A DNA stretch of 64,000 nt from UBA6215 sp964484255 (lineage in GTDB: Bacteria > Omnitrophota > Gorgyraeia > Pluralincolimonadales > Pluralincolimonadaceae): NCBI GenBank assembly GCA_964484255.1, contig CAZAEH010000003.1:1-64000 (forward strand), written 5' to 3'. The position numbers and the translations under genes were made by a program. Below are positions 1-8,036 of this stretch, one piece after another. Each line of letters starts with the position of its first letter. Position 1 is the first letter of the stretch. Below the pieces are notes generated by a model. The model did not search any database. It was not told the DNA's origin and saw nothing but the letters and a program-made list of their open reading frames with translations.

Positions 1-967
<967 letters not shown>

Positions 968-970
<3 letters not shown>

Positions 971-986
971 CTTAAAATTTAAGTGG
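968..986 (+). other. Perfect 9-1-9 inverted repeat at the 23S 3' boundary
   Basis: CCACTTAAA, one A, then TTTAAGTGG forms a perfect palindrome exactly where the mature 23S rRNA should end. In RNA it could form a short AU-rich hairpin, or the two halves could pair with the unseen 23S 5' flank as part of the processing stem. It is not followed by a T-run, so it is not a terminator. Confidence 0.5.
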
Positions 987-1048
987 GAGATTGCACAGAA
1001 ACACGTAGTCGTTATGCTAACTACTATGCAGTTGTTGAAAATTTGGTT

Positions 1049-1083
1049 GCGGTTCCTTACGGGACCGCCCAGGAGTTTCCTGG
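1049..1083 (+). other. Two adjacent hairpins in the 23S-5S spacer
   Basis: GCGGTTCC-TTAC-GGGACCGC (1049-1068) forms an eight-pair hairpin with one G-U pair. It is followed directly by CCAGGA-GTT-TCCTGG (1069-1083). The 3' arm of the second hairpin overlaps the 5' strand of 5S helix I, so the precursor can fold in two mutually exclusive ways. A role in 5S maturation is inference. The rest of the spacer (about 987-1048) shows no tRNA or other feature. Confidence 0.4.
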
Positions 1084-1195
1084 TGGTTATACCGAGGGGG
1101 TCACACCCGTTCCCATTCCGAATACGGAAGTTAAGCCCCTCAGGGCCGATGGTACTTAGCTGGCAACGGCTCGGGAGAGTAGGACGCCGCCGGGT
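1077..1195 (+). rRNA. 5S ribosomal RNA
   Basis: About 119 nt with the full bacterial 5S pattern. CCTGGTGG at 1079-1086 pairs with CCGCCGGG at 1187-1194 to form helix I. Loops B and C contain the conserved TCACACCCGTTCCCAT and CCGAATACGGAAGTTAAG segments, and the 3' half contains GAGAGTAGGACGCCGCC. It is downstream of the 23S gene and upstream of the operon terminator, as is usual for rRNA operons. Confidence 0.95.
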
Positions 1196-1202
1196 TAAAT
1201 CA

Positions 1203-1266
1203 CCCCCCTGCTGATTTGGTTCGTTCTCTTGAACAGAACCAAATCAATACGCAGGGGGTTTTTTAT
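1203..1266 (+). terminator. Intrinsic terminator of the rRNA operon
   Basis: A long stem begins with CCCCCCTGC and TGATTTGGTTC, has GTTC-TCTT-GAAC at its tip, and returns as GAACCAAATCA and GCAGGGGG. A run of T residues follows at once. The small mismatch (ATAC) near the base does not disrupt it. This is the only clear intrinsic terminator found in the window. Confidence 0.93.
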
Positions 1267-1293
1267 TTTCCTATTTTTCACCGGTATTGCGCC

Positions 1294-1321
1294 TTGACAC
1301 TACTTTAAATTATGGTATAAT
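1294..1321 (+). promoter_or_regulatory. Sigma-70 promoter for the pseudopilin genes (leaderless)
   Basis: TTGACA (1294-1299), 16-bp spacer, perfect TATAAT (1316-1321). The ATG of the first pseudopilin gene is at 1328, where transcription would be expected to begin, so the message probably has little or no 5' leader and no Shine-Dalgarno site. Confidence 0.8.
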
Positions 1322-1327
1322 TTTTCT

Positions 1328-1783
1328 ATGGTAATCATACGCTCCATTAAGGCCCGGCGTGGATTTACCCTTATAGAGATGGCCATAGTTTTGGTCATAA
1401 TGCTTGCTTTTCTTGCGATGAGCATACCGTTCTTTTCCGGATTTTCAACAAATACAGGGCTGAAGGCTGCCGAGCGCGAGATCATCACTGTGCTAAGGAC
1501 CGCAAGAAGCTACGCCGTCTCGCAAAACACTAATTTTAACACTGTCTTTGACGGTACAGCATCACCCAATACCTATAAGATAGCAAATTCTTCAGGCACG
1601 ACAGTAGACAAGGTGTACTCGCTTCCTAACGGGGTCTCTTACAGCACTTCCGCGATCACGACTGTAACGTTTACACCTAACGGAGGGCTTACAGGTCCTT
1701 CTGCCTCGAATACCGTGACTGTCCAGAACAGCAAAGGAAGCAAGACTATAACCATAAACAGGATCACAGGAGCCTTGGAATGA
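1328..1783 (+). CDS. GspH/FimT-like minor pseudopilin
   Basis: 151 residues. A short basic leader ends in RRG, followed by FTLIEMAIVLV and a hydrophobic helix to about residue 33. This is the class III prepilin signal, cut after Gly by prepilin peptidase, with the conserved Glu at mature position 5. The segment after the helix (AEREIITVLRTARSYAVSQN) is characteristic of the GspH/FimT family. The C-terminal part is a Thr/Ser-rich beta domain. It would be assembled into a type II secretion pseudopilus or type IV pilus as a minor subunit. It opens a run of three pseudopilin genes that overlap by a few bases, and its start sits directly on the predicted transcription start. Confidence 0.85.
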   Translation: MVIIRSIKARRGFTLIEMAIVLVIMLAFLAMSIPFFSGFSTNTGLKAAEREIITVLRTARSYAVSQNTNFNTVFDGTASPNTYKIANSSGTTVDKVYSLPNGVSYSTSAITTVTFTPNGGLTGPSASNTVTVQNSKGSKTITINRITGALE

Positions 1784-2151
1784 AGACCTTAAGCAACAGA
1801 GGTTTTACCCTTATAGAGATACTTATATCACTTGCCATATTGGTAATAGGCATACTTGCCGTCCTCGCGCTATTTCCGGTAGGATTCGATTCTGCGAACC
1901 GTTCCGCTGACCTGACCAAAGCGACTATATTCGCGCAGAACACCATGGAAGAACTTAAGAGGATAGGCTATCCGGTGACGACAGCGGCATCCGGCACCTA
2001 TTCGGACCCGAAATTCCGCTATACGATAACGACGGCCCAGGTTGCGCCCACGGGCAGCCTGGTCCTTACAACGGTAAGGGTATCGTGGAATTATAAAGGA
2101 AGGACCTTTAATGAGGATTTTGTCACTCTTATCCCGTCGCTCGGCCCGTAG
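1780..2151 (+). CDS. GspI/PilV-like minor pseudopilin
   Basis: 123 residues beginning with a short leader ending NRG, then FTLIEILISLAILVIGILAVLA, a prepilin signal with Glu at mature position 5. The length and the pattern after the helix (NRSADLTKATIFAQNTMEELK) match GspI/PilV-type pseudopilins, which form part of the pseudopilus tip with GspJ and GspK. The ATG overlaps the stop region of the preceding gene by four bases, so translation is probably coupled. The final 41 bases overlap the next gene. No secretion ATPase or platform gene is present in the window, so the rest of the apparatus must lie elsewhere. Confidence 0.83.
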   Translation: MKTLSNRGFTLIEILISLAILVIGILAVLALFPVGFDSANRSADLTKATIFAQNTMEELKRIGYPVTTAASGTYSDPKFRYTITTAQVAPTGSLVLTTVRVSWNYKGRTFNEDFVTLIPSLGP

Positions 2152-2806
2152 AAGCGGGTTGACCTTAGTTGAGATCTTGGTAGTTGCGACGATCTTTGCT
2201 ATCATCGCGTTAGCGCTTTTTGTCGTATTCAACGCGGGGCTTAAGTCCTGGAGCAAGACCCAGGCCCATCTGGAAGTTTACCAGACCGCACGCACCGCGC
2301 TTGATTGGATGACAAGGGATCTTTCAGCGGCTTACCTGAATTCCAATAATTCAAACATAACTTTCAGGGGTTTTACTTCAGGTGGGAGCACATGGGTTTC
2401 TCCGAGCGGGGGAAGTGAGGTTTTTTTTATAGCGGCCCTTAATCCTACCCAGAACGACCCCAATGCCAAATTTGAACTTTGCCAGGTCGGCTATTGGTTA
2501 AATAGCACGACACATGAATTAACAAGGTATTATTATACGCAGACTGGCTCCACGCCGGATTATAGTTTTTCCGCGCATGCCGGAACGGCCTCACAGAACC
2601 AGAAAGTAGCCAAGAACGTTTACGGATTTTCTTTGACATACTACGACTCCGCAGGGACTTCAACCAGCACTTGGAATTCTACTTCCGGAGGCCCTTCGAC
2701 CCAGGTAGGGAAGAAGCCGACGAAGACGCAGATCTCTTTGATCATTCAGGAACCAAATTCCACAAAGCAGCAGACCTTTACCACAGGTGTTTGTATCCCG
2801 CAATAG
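2111..2806 (+). CDS. GspJ/PilW-like minor pseudopilin
   Basis: 231 residues. The prepilin signal is RRSG followed by LTLVEILVVATIFAIIALALF, with Glu at mature position 5. The following helix (HLEVYQTARTALDWMTRDLSAAY) and the longer beta-rich C-terminal domain are typical of GspJ/PilW. The start ATG at 2111 is preceded by AAGGAAGG and lies within the end of the previous gene. In characterised systems GspJ forms the tip trimer with GspI and GspK, and here GspK-like genes follow. A 156-bp gap with its own promoter separates this gene from them, so expression of the tip genes may be adjusted independently. Confidence 0.83.
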   Translation: MRILSLLSRRSARRSGLTLVEILVVATIFAIIALALFVVFNAGLKSWSKTQAHLEVYQTARTALDWMTRDLSAAYLNSNNSNITFRGFTSGGSTWVSPSGGSEVFFIAALNPTQNDPNAKFELCQVGYWLNSTTHELTRYYYTQTGSTPDYSFSAHAGTASQNQKVAKNVYGFSLTYYDSAGTSTSTWNSTSGGPSTQVGKKPTKTQISLIIQEPNSTKQQTFTTGVCIPQ

Positions 2807-2853
2807 GGTAGGTTAATAGCAATAAAATCTTTCCAAAAAGCAAAAAAGTGTTG

Positions 2854-2882
2854 TTGACAAAGCTTATTTTATGTTCTACACT
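2854..2882 (+). promoter_or_regulatory. Sigma-70 promoter for the GspK-like tip cassette
   Basis: TTGACA (2854-2859), 17-bp spacer, TACACT (2877-2882). It leaves a leader of about 75 nt before the GTG at 2963. No strong Shine-Dalgarno sequence is visible before that GTG. The rest of the 2807-2962 gap has no other recognisable element. Confidence 0.72.
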
Positions 2883-2962
2883 TATATATTAGGCTATTCT
2901 TTCCTGGGTGATTTACATCAAAATTTAGTCAGAAAACTTAAATTATTGAGACAAATCGAAAC

Positions 2963-5830
2963 GTGACGATAAATAAACAGGGAAGATATAGAAGGGGTGT
3001 AGCCCTATTGATGGCCATAGGGGTACTCGGTCTTCTTTCCATCATAGGTATAAGTTTCGCGATAAACATGATGATGGCGGGCAGGGAGGCGACGAATTTT
3101 TCCAATGCAGTAAAGGCCAGGTATATCGCTGAGGCCGGGATCAACAAGGCGGTAGCCGATGTCCGTTGGCAGGCCAGGACAGCGTCCTATTCTAACCTTA
3201 AGAACTACGTGGCCAACTATACGTCCACGAACGGGACTAACGTGACGTTCGGGCCGGGATCATACACCGTGACCGTGTCCTCCGAGGAGGATAAAGTCGA
3301 TATAAACACGTTCGATGAGACCGATTCAAGCCAGATAACCATACTCCAGGCTTTTCTTACCAACCAGCAGATAGCCAACATAATAGACTACAGGGATGCC
3401 GATACGGTAAACACCACCATAGGAGGTGTTTCCGGTACCATTGAAGGGACCGCGCAGTGCAAAGATGCGCCTTTCGATGCCGTATCGGAGATAAGGATGG
3501 CAACGGATATTACACAGGAAGTTTTTGATGCAAATAAGGATTCTATCACTTTGTCGAAACCCATAATCCGAGGCGGATTGCTTGGCAGGTATTATAATGG
3601 GTTATTAGGTACTTCTCCAGGTGTTTTGGTAGACAAGACAAAATTTGCAAAAAAAGTTGTTGAACTTGGCCCTGTTTACCAAACCGTTGATAATACCAAA
3701 TTACCGGGTTCCGACGGTTACGAAGATATTATTGAGAATAAAGGGTGGGCAGAAACGCACGATTGTGAATTTGCAGGAGCTGCTGCTGTTGCGAGTTCAG
3801 TCTCTACCGGTTTCGGTATCGATCATTTTGCGGTAATTTGGGATGGTTATATTGAAATTGATCCCGAGGATGTCGGTTCTCCCGTCACTTTTTGGATAAG
3901 AGTAGATGACGGCGCTAAATTGTTTTTAGATGAAGGGACGAGTAATGTACTTGATGGCACGAGCTGGCAAGATCAAGGACAGACTTCTTACAGCGGTAAT
4001 TATACGTTCCAGAGCCCCGGTTGGCACAAGATCAGGATAGAATATTATGACAACGGATATGAGAATACGGTAATGTTGAAATGGAAAGGTTCAAGCTGGG
4101 ATGGGGCAACGATCGTTCCTGCATATAAACTCGGTTATTCACCGCTTTCAAGGACAGGCCTTACTTATAACCATGCCGGTATATATACTGTAGCTTCCGC
4201 TGGTTATGTGGCCAGAGGCGCAAAAACAGCGGCTTTAAGCAAGATCACGGCTTTAGTAAAGGTATTCGGTGTTTGGACCCAGACCACGAAGGAAGAATTC
4301 TATGGTGCTTTCTTCGGAATTTATGGCGATTACAGCGACGGGGAAGTGTTCAATGTCACGTGGCTCGATAGCTGCCCGACAGACGAGGATTACAGCGTAA
4401 GCAGCGGCTCTTCTTGCCATTGGGAGCAGTCTTATTCCACGACCCCCGATTCTTTAAAGCTTGGTTTTTGGGACAACTTTGACGAAGATCCCGCGTATTC
4501 TGCGGTCATGATGCAAGGTTATATGTATACAAGAGCAACTCACGGATATGGGGATATTTATGTAAGTTTTCAGGATATATATAACGGCGACGGCGAAAAC
4601 GACGATAATGAGGTGGTGATAGATTGTGCCAGTTATGAGGCAAAGCATTTTGAGGTCAACAGGAATTATTTCAGCCCTCTCGTTTCTGGCTATAACGGTG
4701 TATTTGTCAGGGCTTATACCGAAGATCCCGCTCCTTCTGAGACGATAGCGTTCAGGGGGAACGGAACTTTGTATGAGGGGAGCCTTCCGCCTAAAGAGGG
4801 TTGGTATTCGATTGCCGGCGGGAAGATCGTTTACTATGACGATTTGAATAATAATGAAGCTGTTGACTCCGGGGAACAGCTTTTCCCGGTATATAAATAC
4901 GGCACAAATCCGCCTGAGCCTGTCTATATAAGAAATCCCAGTTATTCTTTTTCCGGCTCATATTCATATTGGCAGCCGGCGGCGCCTTTCCGCGGATGCT
5001 GGTTATACGCGAAAGGGCAGGCAGATAACCCTCTCGGATGGAAAAATTGTTTTGAAGATCTTGGGTTTAAGACGATTAATACAGATGCTCACGGCGAAGT
5101 TCCCATTTATACAGAACCTCGGCCATTATGGCCTGACGGAGATACCGATGAAATCAGGCTGGCTAGAGACACTTGGAACTATATAAGTATGGCCTATAAG
5201 GCAAATAAAGCGTTAGGCATCGTCGGTACGGACAGCGGTACTATCAGTTCAGCGTCCTATCGCGGGTATGTTAACGGCGAAAAGGGAGCTACGCTTACCG
5301 GTGCCGAAGAATATCCAAGCCCGGCCGTGTTTAAGTTCGTTACTAATAATCTTTACTTGGGCCAGGATTGGGCTACTTTTGACAGAGGCCAGCATGTAGC
5401 GAGCATGGGTTGGTCTTATGCCGGATGCTATTTTCCGTTGGAGTCATATTGGGATAATATAAGATGTATACCCAGTTACGGTTATCTTGTCTCTACCCCG
5501 TTTTGTGCAAAACAATCGGACGATTCGCAGATCGCTTGGGGAACCGTATCCTGGACGGCCCAAACGCCCGCAAGCACCGATATCGATATCTATATTAGAA
5601 AAGCCTCGAGTAGCTCCGGTCTTTCAAGTTCCGATTCGGGATGGGGCTCAATGGTTTCGAACGGGGCAGCCATAGGCGGAACGGATAAATGGATACAGTA
5701 TAAAGCCATATTAAGAACGTCGGCTATCAACAAGGATTATTATTCGCAAAGTAGCCGTACACCTGTACTCGAAGATATTACTATAACGTATTTGCCGAAA
5801 ATGGAAGTGTTGTCTTTAAAAATAGAATGA
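2963..5830 (+). CDS. Giant GspK-like pseudopilus tip protein with PA14 domain
   Basis: 955 residues, GTG start. The leader ends RRG before VALLMAIGVLGLLSI. There is no Glu at mature position 5, which is typical of GspK, the tip-capping pseudopilin. Residues about 105-200 look like the GspK SAM-like region (KVDINTFDE, then IIDYRDAD). Residues about 205-390 match a PA14 domain: GLLGRYYNGL at the start, FWIRVDDGAKLFLD, then GWHKIRIEYYDN and VMLKWKGSS. PA14 modules bind carbohydrate or mediate adhesion. The remaining 550 residues are Tyr/Gly-rich and unrecognised. The C-terminus (TPVLEDITITYLPKMEVL) is shared with the other two giant proteins of the cassette. Ordinary GspK is about 320 residues, so this is a large C-terminal extension. 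The first half downstream of about 3540 looks more AT-rich than the neighbours (by eye). It overlaps the next gene at an ATGA. Confidence 0.8.
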   Translation: MTINKQGRYRRGVALLMAIGVLGLLSIIGISFAINMMMAGREATNFSNAVKARYIAEAGINKAVADVRWQARTASYSNLKNYVANYTSTNGTNVTFGPGSYTVTVSSEEDKVDINTFDETDSSQITILQAFLTNQQIANIIDYRDADTVNTTIGGVSGTIEGTAQCKDAPFDAVSEIRMATDITQEVFDANKDSITLSKPIIRGGLLGRYYNGLLGTSPGVLVDKTKFAKKVVELGPVYQTVDNTKLPGSDGYEDIIENKGWAETHDCEFAGAAAVASSVSTGFGIDHFAVIWDGYIEIDPEDVGSPVTFWIRVDDGAKLFLDEGTSNVLDGTSWQDQGQTSYSGNYTFQSPGWHKIRIEYYDNGYENTVMLKWKGSSWDGATIVPAYKLGYSPLSRTGLTYNHAGIYTVASAGYVARGAKTAALSKITALVKVFGVWTQTTKEEFYGAFFGIYGDYSDGEVFNVTWLDSCPTDEDYSVSSGSSCHWEQSYSTTPDSLKLGFWDNFDEDPAYSAVMMQGYMYTRATHGYGDIYVSFQDIYNGDGENDDNEVVIDCASYEAKHFEVNRNYFSPLVSGYNGVFVRAYTEDPAPSETIAFRGNGTLYEGSLPPKEGWYSIAGGKIVYYDDLNNNEAVDSGEQLFPVYKYGTNPPEPVYIRNPSYSFSGSYSYWQPAAPFRGCWLYAKGQADNPLGWKNCFEDLGFKTINTDAHGEVPIYTEPRPLWPDGDTDEIRLARDTWNYISMAYKANKALGIVGTDSGTISSASYRGYVNGEKGATLTGAEEYPSPAVFKFVTNNLYLGQDWATFDRGQHVASMGWSYAGCYFPLESYWDNIRCIPSYGYLVSTPFCAKQSDDSQIAWGTVSWTAQTPASTDIDIYIRKASSSSGLSSSDSGWGSMVSNGAAIGGTDKWIQYKAILRTSAINKDYYSQSSRTPVLEDITITYLPKMEVLSLKIE

Positions 5831-6897
5831 TAAAAAAAGCCAGTTTTTTTATTAAATTGAAGCTAGCATCGGTACTGATGTTTTTAACGGCTATATTGCT
5901 GCAAGCCGTTTCGCTTTCTGCCGACTTAATACGCCTTAAGAATGGCAGGATCCTCGAAGGGAAAATAGTCGAACAAACCGGTTCTTATATCAAGGCAAAA
6001 CTTAAAGTGGTTGAAGTCAAGTTCGTAAAAGACGAAGTGGAATCTGTTGAAACAGCTGATCTTCCCGATGATTTTTTTGAGCGTTCGGAAAAATTGACCG
6101 CGGAAGGATATTCTGTTCCCGGGGATTCCTTATTTAACAACAGAATTAACATGAGAATTTCATATGAAAGAAGCGGCAGGGATAAGCGAACGTCCAATGT
6201 AATTGTTAAGGCCCGCACGAACATCCCTGATAGTTCCTGGATAAGGGTAAGCCTTAAATTGGGGGATTGTGTTATAGAGTCAAAGATTGCCCGTGTGATC
6301 TCGGGCAAGTTTTATGCGGATTTTGGACCTTTCGAAAAGGAATTCATGCCGGCCATATACACTGTTGCGGCGGAATTTTCGGCTGTCGGAGGGAATAGGC
6401 CCGAAACGGTTTTCAGTGATTTTAAGATAGGATCGGACATGGAGATCAAGGAGGTTTATGGCCGCGCGAGAAACGAGGTAGAAAACGCGCTTTCTGAGAT
6501 CGACAGCCGGTTTTCAGAGCTTAACAGGGCATATTTGGCAAATTTAAAATATTACGACAAGAATAAATGGAATGCGTGGAGCGATGAATGGTTGTCCGGT
6601 TTGGATAAAATAGATGCCGGATTCAGAGATTCAAAGGAATATTATGTGGTCTACCTTTATCCTATAGTGCAGAACAGGATGCCAGCATGTATCAAGAGTC
6701 TAAAGGATATTTATAGGATATATGATGTTCAGGTAAAAGCTTCTATAAAGGCTGATAAAAAGATCGCGGACCGGGCGGTTTATTTTGCAAAATGCAAGGC
6801 AGAGACAGATAAATTTTATAAACTATTCTCCTCTATGATAGACGACGTTACGGATAACCGGGTCACTAAGGCAAATGTGACAGATGGCATTGAATAG
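5827..6897 (+). CDS. Secreted protein of an unrecognised family, paralog 1
   Basis: 356 residues. A signal peptide (hydrophobic about residues 10-30, SLSA before the mature DLIRLKNGR) indicates export. Mature residues 1-45 read as a small beta barrel of SH3/Sm type: LIRLKNGRILEGKIVEQTG, then KFVKDEVESVE. Residues about 105-205 look like an Ig-like beta sandwich, and the rest is helical with a Trp-rich motif (NKWNAWSDEW). Two homologues follow at 6948 and 11153 in the same operon, each next to a GspK-like tip protein, so a partner, chaperone or anchor role for the tip protein is likely. I do not recognise the family and assign no function. Confidence 0.75.
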   Translation: MIKKASFFIKLKLASVLMFLTAILLQAVSLSADLIRLKNGRILEGKIVEQTGSYIKAKLKVVEVKFVKDEVESVETADLPDDFFERSEKLTAEGYSVPGDSLFNNRINMRISYERSGRDKRTSNVIVKARTNIPDSSWIRVSLKLGDCVIESKIARVISGKFYADFGPFEKEFMPAIYTVAAEFSAVGGNRPETVFSDFKIGSDMEIKEVYGRARNEVENALSEIDSRFSELNRAYLANLKYYDKNKWNAWSDEWLSGLDKIDAGFRDSKEYYVVYLYPIVQNRMPACIKSLKDIYRIYDVQVKASIKADKKIADRAVYFAKCKAETDKFYKLFSSMIDDVTDNRVTKANVTDGIE

Positions 6898-6947
6898 GGC
6901 TTATTAGTATGGTATATTTTTATATAGAGGCACTGAGAGGGGATAAG

Positions 6948-8036
6948 ATGAAACTGCTTGTTGCCGTAATGGCAGTATATTGCATCTTTTTATTTCACGG
7001 CGCTGAAGCCGATGAGATCCTTCTCAGAAACGGCAGAACTATTGAAGGCGAAGTTGTCTCTTCAGACGGTTCTTTGTTGGAATTGCGGACAAAGATCGGT
7101 GTAGTTTCTTTTAGGCGAGAAGATATCGAGTCGGTAAAGGAAAGCGAACTTCCCGAGGATTTTTTCCGGGACGCTCAAGGTTCAACGGATGCTCCTAAGT
7201 TACCAGATTCGGGTGAAGAGGTTATCCCGGGGATTCCGGAACGACCCGGCACTTCCGGTGATATGCCTGCGGCGGATTTTGGAATAACGGCATATTATTC
7301 AGAAGAACAGAAGCTGATAAATGTGGAAGGGAGGACAACGCTCCCGGATGGCGCTCTGGTTGACGTGACCGTAGAAGGAGCCGGAGGGTTTGTGTTGAAC
7401 GGGAAATGCATGGTCGGCGCCGGAAGATTCGATATTTCATTCAAGACTGCCGGATTGAACTTGACGAAAGGCAGCTATCGAGCAGAGGCCGTTTTTAATC
7501 CGGATAACCAGACCCCGGATTACCGTGGTAAGTCCAGCAGGACGGGGGTGGCGAAAAGAGGCGAAAGCCTTTTTAGGATAGGCAGCGAAAAAGAATCTTC
7601 TGAGTGCAAGGAGGCGGTCCGTAAGGAGCTTTCGCCTATGGTAAAGGAACTGGGGGATCTCTATTCTGACATGAACGATGTTATAAAAGTCAAGCTGCAG
7701 TCTATCGATTCCGCCGCCCAGTCGGTTTGGTCGGACAGATGGCGTTCTCGCCTTAAGGTTCTTAAAAGAAAGATCGAGAAATTCGGGCAATCGGGAAATA
7801 CGGCTGGCGGGTATTATCCTTATACGCAGCAATACATATCGGATACGGCCGATTGCCTGAGCTATCTTTATAATATGTATTTTCGCGAATTAAAAAAGTC
7901 CGGTCCAAATAACAAAAATCATATGTCCGGAGGATTATCTTCGGGTTTTGAAAATTTAAATAGAGATTGCGGGAATAAAATAGATATAATGAAAAAAGAA
8001 CTGTCTTCGGATCCCGGGGGGAAACCTCAATGGTGA
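6948..8036 (+). CDS. Secreted protein of an unrecognised family, paralog 2
   Basis: 362 residues from the ATG at 6948. I chose this start because GAGAGGGG precedes it at good spacing and it places the signal peptide (MKLLVAVMAVYCIFLFHGAEA) at the N-terminus. An upstream ATG at 6909 lacks these. The mature protein begins DEILLRNGRTIEGEVVSSDG with the same small beta-barrel motif as its paralogs and the shared SELPEDFF linker. A beta domain and a helical Trp-containing tail (SVWSDRWRSRL) follow. It ends inside the start of the next GspK-like gene, consistent with coupled synthesis of the pair. Confidence 0.75.
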   Translation: MKLLVAVMAVYCIFLFHGAEADEILLRNGRTIEGEVVSSDGSLLELRTKIGVVSFRREDIESVKESELPEDFFRDAQGSTDAPKLPDSGEEVIPGIPERPGTSGDMPAADFGITAYYSEEQKLINVEGRTTLPDGALVDVTVEGAGGFVLNGKCMVGAGRFDISFKTAGLNLTKGSYRAEAVFNPDNQTPDYRGKSSRTGVAKRGESLFRIGSEKESSECKEAVRKELSPMVKELGDLYSDMNDVIKVKLQSIDSAAQSVWSDRWRSRLKVLKRKIEKFGQSGNTAGGYYPYTQQYISDTADCLSYLYNMYFRELKKSGPNNKNHMSGGLSSGFENLNRDCGNKIDIMKKELSSDPGGKPQW

